Shown: one piece after another, positions 1 to 5,786 of the stretch
Layout of the letters: each line of letters begins with the position of its first letter
Numbering within the stretch: the first letter of the stretch is position 1
Assembly (NCBI GenBank): GCA_021604885.1
Contig: BQJV01000147.1
Coordinates: 1 to 7,513 of the forward strand
Source: Acidimicrobiales bacterium
GTDB taxonomy: Bacteria; Actinomycetota; Acidimicrobiia; Acidimicrobiales; Aldehydirespiratoraceae
Reading direction: 5' to 3'
DNA: 7,513 nt
The notes under the pieces: model-generated
The model's input: the letters and a program-made list of their open reading frames with translations, nothing else
What the model was told of the DNA's origin: nothing
Database searches by the model: none
Position numbers and translations under genes: made by a program

Positions 1-7
1 CCAGATG

Positions 8-38
8 TTGCGGTGGGGTGGAGTGGGGTCGGTAGGGT
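8..38 (+). promoter_or_regulatory. weak candidate promoter upstream of the SDR pair
   Basis: A TTGCGG hexamer at 8-13 (like -35 TTGACA) is followed after 19 nt by TAGGGT at 33-38, which fits the relaxed actinobacterial -10 pattern TAnnnT. The spacer is longer than the ideal 17-18 nt and the region is dominated by G runs, so the match could be chance. If real, transcription would begin near 45 and the hairpin at 42-60 would lie at the very 5' end of the mRNA. The SDR genes could instead be read from an upstream gene outside the window. Confidence 0.2.
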
Positions 39-42
39 CGGG
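15..42 (+). other. G-quadruplex-type G-run motif
   Basis: Four G runs lie on the plus strand: GGGG at 15-18, GGGG at 25-28, GGG at 35-37 and GGG at 40-42, with loops of 6, 6 and 2 nt. This fits the G3+N1-7 folding rule. The runs fall in three degenerate 10-nt units from 13 to 42 that share a core like GTGGGGT. The sequence is non-coding if the downstream GTG start at 91 is right. Whether it folds or acts in regulation is unknown, and G-run motifs are common by chance in GC-rich DNA. Confidence 0.5.
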
Positions 43-60
43 CCGTCGTTTCTCGACGGC
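42..60 (+). terminator. perfect 7-bp hairpin, terminator-like or 5' UTR structure
   Basis: GCCGTCG at 42-48 pairs perfectly with CGACGGC at 54-60 around the 5-nt loop TTTCT. The stem is almost all G/C and should be stable in RNA. No run of T follows (the next bases are ACTCATTCTC), so it is not a classical intrinsic terminator. Actinobacteria do use U-poor hairpins, so it may end an upstream transcript. It may equally be a 5' UTR element 30 nt before the SDR start. The structure is seen; the role is inferred. Confidence 0.4.
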
Positions 61-90
61 ACTCATTCTCGACACAGGAGCGTGCGGTCC

Positions 91-1014
91 GTGGCCGGAT
101 TCCTCGAAGGCAAGAACATCGCGATCACCGGCGCCGGAGCAGGCATCGGCAAGGCCATCGCCCTGGCGGCGGCCGCCGAGGGCGCCAACATCGTCGTCGC
201 CGACTATGGCGTCTCGATGGACGGCAGCGATCCGTCGAGCGAGGTGGCCGACGCCGCCGTTGCGGAGATCCAGGCTGCCGGTGGACAGGCCGTGGCCGTC
301 GCCGGCGACATCAGCGAGTTCGACATCGGCGAGGCCGTCGTGGCCGCAGCGTGCGACAACTGGGGCACGATCGATGGTGTCGTCTGCCCCGCCGGGGTGC
401 TGCGCGAGCGGATGCTGTTCAACATGAGCGAGGACGAGTGGGACCACGTCATCGCCGTCCACCTCAAGGGTCACTTCAACGTCTACCGAGCAGCTTTCGC
501 TCGCATGCGCAAGCAGGACACCGGCGGTTCCCTGGTCGGCTTCACGTCCGGTGCCTTCACCGCGTCGACCGCGCAGGCCAACTACTCCGCGGCGAAGGGC
601 GGCATCGTCAGCCTCACCCGCAGCGCCGCGATGATCGCCGCCAGCCTCAAGCTCCGCGGCGGGCCGGCCATCAACGCGAACTGCATCGCCCCGGTCGCCA
701 AGACGCGCATGAGTGAGAACGTCCCGTTCGAGATCGAGACCGGCGAGCCGGAGGACATCGCGCCGATGGCGATCTACCTCATGTCGGACGAGGGCCGGGA
801 CGTGAACGCCCAGATCTACACGGTGGTCGGCCGTCGCATCTCGGTGTGGAACCAGCCCCAGGAGCTCCGCACCATGTGGGCGGGCGGTGACCAGTGGTCG
901 CCCCAGGAGATCGCCGACATGCTGCCGAGCACCGTCGGCCAGGAGCCGAACCCGTTCATCACGGATCTCGAGCGCCGGATGGCGGACATGGCCAAGCAGG
1001 AAGAGCAGGGCTGA
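91..1014 (+). CDS. long SDR oxidoreductase, Hsd4A / MFE-2-like hydroxyacyl-CoA dehydrogenase type
   Basis: A cytoplasmic NAD(P)-dependent SDR of 307 aa. The glycine-rich dinucleotide loop TGAGAGIG is at residues 13-20, and Asp38 after strand 2 suggests NAD(H). The catalytic set is Ser153, Tyr165 and Lys169 (YSAAK). Three things point to the group containing mycobacterial Hsd4A (Rv3502c), Rv3548c and the dehydrogenase part of peroxisomal MFE-2: the stretch around RMLFNMSEDEWD and VHLKGHF (105-129), the IAPVAKTRM segment (199-207), and a tail beyond about residue 250 that ordinary SDRs lack. Members oxidise 3-hydroxyacyl-CoA esters, sometimes 17-beta-hydroxysteroids. His124 replaces the usual catalytic-site Asn, as I recall for this group. 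Oddly, the NNAG motif is CPAG (99-102). GTG at 91 was chosen because AGGAG lies at 76-80 with 10 nt spacing and the SDR fold begins at once; ATG 13 or GTG 82 would add an atypical extension or sit too near the RBS. The next SDR starts 2 nt downstream. Fold is certain, substrate is not. Confidence 0.9.
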   Translation: MAGFLEGKNIAITGAGAGIGKAIALAAAAEGANIVVADYGVSMDGSDPSSEVADAAVAEIQAAGGQAVAVAGDISEFDIGEAVVAAACDNWGTIDGVVCPAGVLRERMLFNMSEDEWDHVIAVHLKGHFNVYRAAFARMRKQDTGGSLVGFTSGAFTASTAQANYSAAKGGIVSLTRSAAMIAASLKLRGGPAINANCIAPVAKTRMSENVPFEIETGEPEDIAPMAIYLMSDEGRDVNAQIYTVVGRRISVWNQPQELRTMWAGGDQWSPQEIADMLPSTVGQEPNPFITDLERRMADMAKQEEQG

Positions 1015-1016
1015 CC

Positions 1017-1799
1017 GTGCCGACGATTCCGCAGGAGCCCGACGGACGCAATCTGCTCGCGGGCAAGCGGGTCGTCGTCACCGCGGCGGCCGGCACCGGC
1101 ATCGGTTCGGCCGTGGCGAAGCGGGCGCTCCTCGAAGGTGCGTCCGTGCTCATCTCCGACATCCACGAGCGTCGCCTGGCCGAGACCGCCGATCGGCTCG
1201 AGGAGGAGACGGGCGCTCGCCCGCTCGTCCAGATCTGCAACGTGACGGTCGAAGCGGACGTGGAGGCGCTCGTCGCCGCTGCGGTCGACGGTCTCGGCGG
1301 GATCGACGTGATGATGAACAACGCCGGCCTCGGCGGATCCGTCCGGCTGGTCGACATGACCGACGACCAGTGGAGCGCCGTGCTCGGCGTCACGCTGGAC
1401 GGCACGATGCGCTGCACCCGCGCGGTGCTCCGTCACATGATCGACGCCGGCATCGAGGGCTCGATCGTCAATAACGCGTCCGTCGTCGGCTGGCGGGCGC
1501 AGGACGAGCAGTGTCACTACGCGGCGGCAAAGGCCGGCGTGATGGCGCTGACCCGCTGCTCCGCGATCGAATCCGCTGAATTCGGCATCCGTGTGAACGC
1601 GGTGGCACCGAGCATCGCCATGCATGCGTTCCTCGAGAAGGTGAGCGATGCGCAACTCCTCGACCAGCTCTCCGAGCGTGAGGCCTTCGGCCGTGCTGCG
1701 GAGCCCTGGGAGGTCGCCAACGTCATGGTTTTCCTGGCCAGCGACCTCGCCAGCTACATGACCGGCGAGGTCGTCTCGGTCAGCAGCCAGCACCCTTAG
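1017..1799 (+). CDS. ipdF: SDR oxidoreductase, IpdF-like (steroid C/D-ring CoA-thioester dehydrogenase family)
   Basis: A 260-aa SDR of normal length. The nucleotide-binding loop is the variant TAAAGTGIG (22-30), Asp48 suggests NAD(H), and NNAG is intact at 101-104. The catalytic residues are Ser155 (in NNAS), Tyr168 and Lys172 (YAAAK). Thr126 sits where many SDRs have a helix-4 Asn. The variant loop, the SDIHERRL stretch (47-54), GWRAQ (158-162), AKAGVMALTRCSAIE (171-185), EAFGRAAEPWEVA (222-234) and the terminal SVSSQHP match my memory of M. tuberculosis IpdF (Rv3559c). That enzyme oxidises the hydroxyl on the CoA ester of the hexahydroindane propionate left after steroid ring A/B removal. 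Recalled resemblance is strong but was not searched; a related polycyclic or branched acyl-CoA substrate is possible. The GTG start is 2 nt past the upstream stop, with CAGGG at 1006-1010, and is preferred over a 41-codon extension lying wholly inside the upstream SDR. The two genes are almost certainly co-transcribed. Confidence 0.85.
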   Translation: MPTIPQEPDGRNLLAGKRVVVTAAAGTGIGSAVAKRALLEGASVLISDIHERRLAETADRLEEETGARPLVQICNVTVEADVEALVAAAVDGLGGIDVMMNNAGLGGSVRLVDMTDDQWSAVLGVTLDGTMRCTRAVLRHMIDAGIEGSIVNNASVVGWRAQDEQCHYAAAKAGVMALTRCSAIESAEFGIRVNAVAPSIAMHAFLEKVSDAQLLDQLSEREAFGRAAEPWEVANVMVFLASDLASYMTGEVVSVSSQHP

Positions 1800-1941
1800 C
1801 GGTCGGGCCGTCACGGTTCCGAAATCCGCTTGAAGTTCTGGTTTCGAATACTTGCGCCATCTGCATTGCGTGGACCACAGTGCTAGACCTTGTGGCGCGA
1901 GTCACACGACCGCCGTTGGTAACCCCCTGGAGGAGTTCCCC
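1800..1941 (+). promoter_or_regulatory. intergenic region, probable promoter and operator of the transporter operon
   Basis: This 142-bp gap, the largest in the window, is visibly AT-richer than its surroundings from about 1817 to 1868, as expected of a promoter region. No convincing -35/-10 pair stands out. The best -10-like sequence is TAGACC at 1884-1889, with a poor -35 (CTGCAT, 1861-1866) at 17 nt. An inverted repeat, CCACA (1875-1879) and TGTGG (1891-1895) separated by 11 nt, straddles that -10 and could be an operator. A strong ribosome binding site, GGAGGAG at 1929-1935, serves the binding-protein gene with 6 nt spacing. I see no convincing terminator after the SDR genes, so read-through is possible. 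Confidence 0.4.
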
Positions 1942-3696
1942 ATGACCACCCGATCCAATATCGGATTGCTGGCCAAGATCCTGGCCGCACTCCTTGCGTT
2001 CTCGCTGATCGCCGCTGCCTGTGGTGACGACGGCGACTCCGGGGGAGGCACCGAGACACCCGACCCGGGCGACGACACCGGCGGCGACGATACGGGTGGC
2101 GATGACACCGGTGGCGATGACACCGGCGGCACCGACGGCACGGACGGCGACGACGAGGTCGACCCGAATCAGCAGGACAACACCGGTGACGATCCGGATC
2201 CGGTCTACGGCGGCACCGTCACGATCGCCCTCGAAGCCGAGACCAACTCCGGTTGGCTTCCCGCCACCGAGCAGTGCGCGATCTCGTGTCACTGGATCCA
2301 GCGCTCGATCATGGAGCCCCTGTTCCTCGAGGACGCCGACGGCAACGCCGCCCCGTTCCTCGCAACGGGCTTCGAGTTCAACGACGACTTCACCGAGGTC
2401 GACATCTTCCTGCGTGAGGGAATCTCGTTCACCAACGGCGAGGCGTTCGACGCCGACGCCGTGGTCGCGAACTTCGTGCGCAGCCAGGCCGGCACGATCC
2501 TCGGCCAGGTGCTCGTCGATCTGATCTCGGCCGAGAAGGTCGACGACTTCACCGTCAAGCTGACCTTCCAGAAGCCGCAGTCGCAGATCATCGAGGGCCT
2601 CACCGGCCAGCTCGGCTACATGGGCGCCCCGGCGATGATGGCCGCGGACGCCGATCCCACGGTCATGATCGGCACCGGCCCGTTCGTGCAGGTCGAGTGG
2701 AACCCCGACGTGGAGTTCGTCGCCGAGCGCAACCCGGACTACTGGCGTTCGGACGAGGCGGGCAACCAGCTGCCGTTCCTCGACGGCATCGTGTTCCGTC
2801 CGATTCCCGACAAGGACGCCCGCCTGAACGCGGTCGAGTCGGGTGACGTCGACATCAACATGAGCTCCTTCTCGGAGGACCAGGAATTCTGGCTCGCCAA
2901 CTACCGAACGGTCCCCGAGACCAAGTTCCGTGAGACGACCTATCTCCTGATCAACAACGCGCAGGCGCCGATGGACGACGAGCGTGTACGGCGGGCCCTG
3001 GCCCTCTGCATGGACCGCTCCGTCTACCAGCAGCTGCGTGCTCCGGCGTCGGAGATTGCCAACGGACCGTTCGCCCCGGGCGTCGCCGGCTATCTCGCCG
3101 ACACCGGCTTCCCGGAGTTCGATCCCGAAGCGGGTCGTGCGCTGCTCGACGAGATCGGTGACATCCCGACCATCGAGTACGGCACCACGCCGGTCCCGGC
3201 GAATGTGATCACCGCAGATCTGATCACGGGCATGTGGTCCGACAACTGTGGGATCGACACCGAGGTCGTCACCATCGAGCAGGGCAACTTCATCACGCAG
3301 GCGCTCCTGGGCAACTTCCAGGTGTTCCTGTGGCGCAACCACGGCGCCATCTCGCCCGGCTCGGAAGACGTCTGGTGGCACGAGGACCACGGTGGGCCGG
3401 TGGGCGCACTGGCGATCGCCAACTTCGGTCGCATCTCGAACCCCGACATCAACGCCGGGCTGGATGCCACGAATGCAACCCGTGACCCGGCTGAGTTGGC
3501 GAGCATCGCGGAGGACATCAACCGCGAGTTCGCCGACCATGTGCACAACATCTGGCTGAACTGGACCGAGTGGACCCAGGTCATGAACGAGAACGTGTAC
3601 GGCCTCGGCTCGACCACGCTGCCTGACGGCGGCCGTTCGATGTCGGTCATCGCCGGACGCGTGTCGTTCGACGAAGTGTTCATCGCTCAGGGCTGA
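1942..3696 (+). CDS. Dpp/Opp-type ABC transporter substrate-binding lipoprotein (SBP_bac_5 family)
   Basis: A 584-aa extracytoplasmic ligand-binding lipoprotein. Residues 1-26 form a lipoprotein signal peptide (Arg4 and Lys12, then a hydrophobic core) ending in AAA before the lipid-anchor Cys27. Residues 28-88 are an acidic Gly/Asp/Thr-rich linker with four GDDTG repeats at 43-62. The folded domain begins at YGGTVTIALE (89-98). Family hallmarks are a LREGISFTNGE-type strand (157-167), GTGPF (244-248), RNPDYWR (263-269), the DKDARLNAVESGDVD segment (290-304), DERVRRAL (346-353) and DPEAGRALLDE (394-404). Length is normal once the linker is discounted. Beyond the anchor, Cys112/Cys116 and Cys356/Cys436 could form disulfides. 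The family binds di- or oligopeptides, nickel complexes, opines or sugars, and the sequence does not reveal which. ATG 1942 is chosen for GGAGGAG at 1929-1935 and for placing the signal peptide at the N-terminus; an upstream start at 1852 would bury it. It heads the permease and ATPase genes. Confidence 0.95.
   Translation: MTTRSNIGLLAKILAALLAFSLIAAACGDDGDSGGGTETPDPGDDTGGDDTGGDDTGGDDTGGTDGTDGDDEVDPNQQDNTGDDPDPVYGGTVTIALEAETNSGWLPATEQCAISCHWIQRSIMEPLFLEDADGNAAPFLATGFEFNDDFTEVDIFLREGISFTNGEAFDADAVVANFVRSQAGTILGQVLVDLISAEKVDDFTVKLTFQKPQSQIIEGLTGQLGYMGAPAMMAADADPTVMIGTGPFVQVEWNPDVEFVAERNPDYWRSDEAGNQLPFLDGIVFRPIPDKDARLNAVESGDVDINMSSFSEDQEFWLANYRTVPETKFRETTYLLINNAQAPMDDERVRRALALCMDRSVYQQLRAPASEIANGPFAPGVAGYLADTGFPEFDPEAGRALLDEIGDIPTIEYGTTPVPANVITADLITGMWSDNCGIDTEVVTIEQGNFITQALLGNFQVFLWRNHGAISPGSEDVWWHEDHGGPVGALAIANFGRISNPDINAGLDATNATRDPAELASIAEDINREFADHVHNIWLNWTEWTQVMNENVYGLGSTTLPDGGRSMSVIAGRVSFDEVFIAQG
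2068..2127 (+). repeat. four tandem 15-bp repeats encoding GDDTG in the lipoprotein linker
   Basis: Four consecutive 15-nt units (2068-2082, 2083-2097, 2098-2112, 2113-2127) each encode Gly-Asp-Asp-Thr-Gly at residues 43-62 of the binding lipoprotein. They differ only at synonymous third positions (GAC/GAT, ACC/ACG, GGC/GGT). A related GTDGTDGDDE stretch follows at 63-72. The array probably acts as a flexible, negatively charged tether between the lipid anchor and the binding domain. Being in frame, a gain or loss of units would change only tether length. Confidence 0.9.
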
Positions 3697-3724
3697 GCGA
3701 CACCATCACGTGAGGGGGACGGCG

Positions 3725-3766
3725 ATGAGGATGATTGCGATCGCGAGTACTGAGGGAGTCGGGTGA
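3725..3766 (+). CDS. 13-codon mini-ORF overlapping the first permease start, candidate coupling leader
   Basis: An ATG at 3725 lies 6 nt after GAGGGGG (3712-3718), a ribosome binding site better spaced than the permease's own. The frame reads MRMIAIASTEGVG and stops at TGA 3764-3766. That stop overlaps the permease GTG (3763-3765) in a GTGA arrangement. The mini-ORF is in a different frame from the permease, and an in-frame TGA at 3751-3753 rules out an upstream permease start, so it is not a mis-called N-terminus. The likely role is translational coupling that sets permease output relative to the binding protein. The peptide itself has no recognisable function. The arrangement is seen; translation is inferred. 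Confidence 0.45.
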   Translation: MRMIAIASTEGVG

Positions 3767-4866
3767 AGTACGCACTCACCCGGCTCGCTCAGGCGGTCGT
3801 CATCCTCATCGTCGTCACCTTCCTCACGTTCTGGATGCAGACGCTGCTCCCGGGCAACCCCTGCATCGTGGCGACGGGCGGACTCACGTCCGACGAGCTC
3901 GTCGCCAAGTGCGAGGTCGACCTGAAGGTCGGCGAGAACGTGTTCGTCCGATACGCGGACTGGGGCACCAACTTCATCAGCGGCGACCTCGGCGAGAGCT
4001 ATGTGAATGGCCGCACGGTCTGGGACGATCTGAAGCAACGCTTCCCACCGACCGGCTTCCTCTTCCTCTACAGCCAGGTGGTTGCGCTCGGCGTGGCGGT
4101 GCCGGGCGGGATCTGGGCTGCCTACATGGCGGGCCGAAAAGCCAAGCGGAACATCCCCACGTGGCTGCCCTTCGCCATCGTGGGCGGCATCGTCGCGGTG
4201 AGCATCGCGCTGGGCACCTCGGTGTTCACCTTGATCCTCCTGGCCATCTTCGCGACGGTCGTCATACAGACTTTGCGGGGTGGGGCCGCGCAGGACCAGC
4301 TCGTCAGCGCCTCCGCGTTCTTCCTGCTGTCGGTGCCGGTCGTCGTGTTGGCGATCGTCGGGCAGTGGCTGTTCGCGATCCGCTGGAACCTGTATGACCT
4401 CAGCGGCTACACGCCACCCAGTGAGGGTCTGTTCGACCATGTGAAGTCGCTCTGGCTGCCGTCGGTCGTCATCGGCCTCTCGCTCTCGCCGGTCTATCTC
4501 CGGCTGCTGCGGGCCGACATGATCCAGAACCTCCAGCAGGACTTCGTCAATGTCGCGAAGGCCAAGGGCATGCCGCCCAGCACGATCCTGTTGCGTCACG
4601 TCCTGCGGCCGTCCACGCTCACCCTGCTCACGGTTGCCGGTCTCAACGTCGCGCAGCTCGTGAACGGCGCGGTGATCGTCGAGGTGTTGTACGACGTCGA
4701 CGGCATGGGCTCGTACCTCGTCTCGAAGTTCCTCGGTCGCGAGTTCATCGTCGTGCAGACCCTCGTGGCGCTGATCGCGACGATCTTCGTCCTCGCGAAC
4801 CTCGCGGTGGACCTCTTCTATGGCGTCGTGGACCCACGGGTCCGAGTCGAACGGAGTAAGGGCTGA
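3763..4866 (+). CDS. Dpp/Opp-type ABC transporter permease (DppB/OppB-like) with an apparent two-helix insertion
   Basis: The first inner-membrane subunit of the importer, 367 aa. The N-terminus (RLAQAVVILIVVTFLTFWM, 7-25) is helix 1 as in DppB, followed by an extracytoplasmic segment to about residue 98 and helix 2 near 99-121. The cytoplasmic EAA loop that docks the ATPase is at about 260-284 (DFVNVAKAKGMPPS then LLRHVLRPS). VDGMGSYL (312-319) corresponds to the family's PGLG segment, and the C-terminus is DLFYGVVDPRVR (350-361). The usual family length is roughly 305-340 aa. The excess lies at about 129-176, two additional hydrophobic stretches (134-150 and 152-171) before the conserved region around LSVPVV (189-194). 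This would give eight rather than six helices without changing overall topology. The GTG start has GAGGGAG at 3752-3758 and overlaps the mini-ORF stop. The stop codon shares one base with the next permease's ATG (TGATG). Confidence 0.94.
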   Translation: MKYALTRLAQAVVILIVVTFLTFWMQTLLPGNPCIVATGGLTSDELVAKCEVDLKVGENVFVRYADWGTNFISGDLGESYVNGRTVWDDLKQRFPPTGFLFLYSQVVALGVAVPGGIWAAYMAGRKAKRNIPTWLPFAIVGGIVAVSIALGTSVFTLILLAIFATVVIQTLRGGAAQDQLVSASAFFLLSVPVVVLAIVGQWLFAIRWNLYDLSGYTPPSEGLFDHVKSLWLPSVVIGLSLSPVYLRLLRADMIQNLQQDFVNVAKAKGMPPSTILLRHVLRPSTLTLLTVAGLNVAQLVNGAVIVEVLYDVDGMGSYLVSKFLGREFIVVQTLVALIATIFVLANLAVDLFYGVVDPRVRVERSKG

Positions 4867-5786
4867 TGACCGCGATCAGTCGGAGTGACGGCACCACCGG
4901 AGCCGGCGATCATCTCGTCATACCCGATGGCGGTGTGCCGGCCGGCCCGAAACGGCGCAAGGGCGAGCTCGGCTATCGGCTCGCCGTCGGCTGGCTCGTG
5001 CTCGTCATCTTCGTGTGCTTCTTCGGCGACTGGCTCTGGTTCGTCAAGGATCCGGGCACGCTGAACGCGAGCTCCGGCATCAAGTCGGGCCCGTCGGGCG
5101 ACCACTGGATGGGCACCGATGCGCTCACCCGGGACATGTTCGCCCGCGTCGTCAGCGGCGGTCGAGAGTCCTTGATGATCGGTGGCATCGCCACGGCGAT
5201 CGGCATGGTCGTGGGTGGTCTGCTCGGCCTCGTGGCCGGCTACTTCCGCGGTTGGGTCGATTCGTTGATCAGCGCTGCCACGACCATCATCTTCGCGGTC
5301 CCGGCCCTGGTCCTCGTCCTGTTCGTCGCCGCCTTGCGGGCGAACTCCGGCGGACAGAGCCGGACGAGTCTGATCGGCGCACTCTCGATCCTCGCCATCC
5401 CGCCGATCACGCGCATCGTGCGCGCCAGTTCGCTCCAATGGAGTGAACGCGAGTTCGTCCAGGCAGCCCGCGTGATCGGTGCCAAGAACGGGCGCATTCT
5501 CTTCCGGACCGTGCTCCCCAACGTCGTGCCCGCGCTCGTCTCCTTCGCCTTCCTCGCCCTCGGCATCACCATCGTCGTCGAGGCCGGTCTCGCGGCGATC
5601 GGCGGATCCATCCCCGAGGACACATGGGGGAAGATCATCAACGAGGGCAGAGGCACGCTCGACCTCCAAAACGCACCACACATCGCGATGGCGCCGTCGT
5701 TGGTCCTCTTCCTCACGGTGCTCGCCTTGAACTGGGTGGGCGACTCGCTCGTCCGCAAGCTCGACATCCGAGAGGCCCTCCTGTGA
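4866..5786 (+). CDS. Dpp/Opp-type ABC transporter permease (DppC/OppC-like)
   Basis: The second membrane subunit, 306 aa, the usual size for DppC. A cytoplasmic N-terminal tail (1-38, with a basic PKRRKG patch) precedes helix 1 at about 39-60. The hallmark sequence HWMGTDALTRDMFARVVSGG (80-99) matches the family's H-x-x-GTD-x-x-GRD motif, with Thr88 replacing the usual Gly. Helices follow near 104-126, 139-157 and 168-186. The EAA loop at about 196-218 (FVQAARVIGAKNGRIL then FRTVLP) contacts the partner ATPase. EAGLAAIG (239-246) and the PEDTWGKII region (250-258) fit the family, and a last helix precedes NWVGDSLVRKLD. The ATG lies in a TGATG overlap with the first permease, with GGAG at 4853-4856. 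The stop lies in a GTGA overlap with the downstream ATPase. It should pair with the first permease to form the translocation channel; the substrate cannot be read from it. Confidence 0.95.
   Translation: MTAISRSDGTTGAGDHLVIPDGGVPAGPKRRKGELGYRLAVGWLVLVIFVCFFGDWLWFVKDPGTLNASSGIKSGPSGDHWMGTDALTRDMFARVVSGGRESLMIGGIATAIGMVVGGLLGLVAGYFRGWVDSLISAATTIIFAVPALVLVLFVAALRANSGGQSRTSLIGALSILAIPPITRIVRASSLQWSEREFVQAARVIGAKNGRILFRTVLPNVVPALVSFAFLALGITIVVEAGLAAIGGSIPEDTWGKIINEGRGTLDLQNAPHIAMAPSLVLFLTVLALNWVGDSLVRKLDIREALL

Noticed and set aside
13..90. N-terminal extension of the first SDR from ATG 13 or GTG 82
   Set aside because: The extra residues have no SDR character, ATG 13 sits in the G-run motif, and GTG 82 is only 1 nt from AGGAG. 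GTG 91 has good spacing and begins right before the fold.
816..1814. Other long minus-strand frames (also around 3706-4599, 4818-5798, 5240-6184)
   Set aside because: All lie opposite well-supported plus-strand genes, lack motifs, and have low-complexity basic/acidic composition; they are GC-skew shadows.
1820..1846. Possible terminator stem CGAAAtCC / GGTTTCG after the SDR genes
   Set aside because: The stem needs a bulged T, has a 12-nt loop and is not followed by a T run; too weak to call.
1780..3546. 588-codon open frame on the minus strand opposite the binding-protein gene
   Set aside because: It is antisense to a gene with clear family motifs. Its translation is rich in Arg, Val, Asp and Gly without recognisable domains, as expected for the complement of GC-rich codons.
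3737..3744. GCGATCGC octamer palindrome (HIP1-like)
   Set aside because: HIP1 is meaningful as a highly repeated cyanobacterial element; here it lies within the mini-ORF and I noticed only this copy, so chance in GC-rich DNA is enough.
5624..5782. N-terminal extension of the first ATPase into the upstream permease gene
   Set aside because: The sequence is out of frame with a well-supported permease, has no ATPase features, and a GTG in a GTGA overlap with its own ribosome binding site fits better.
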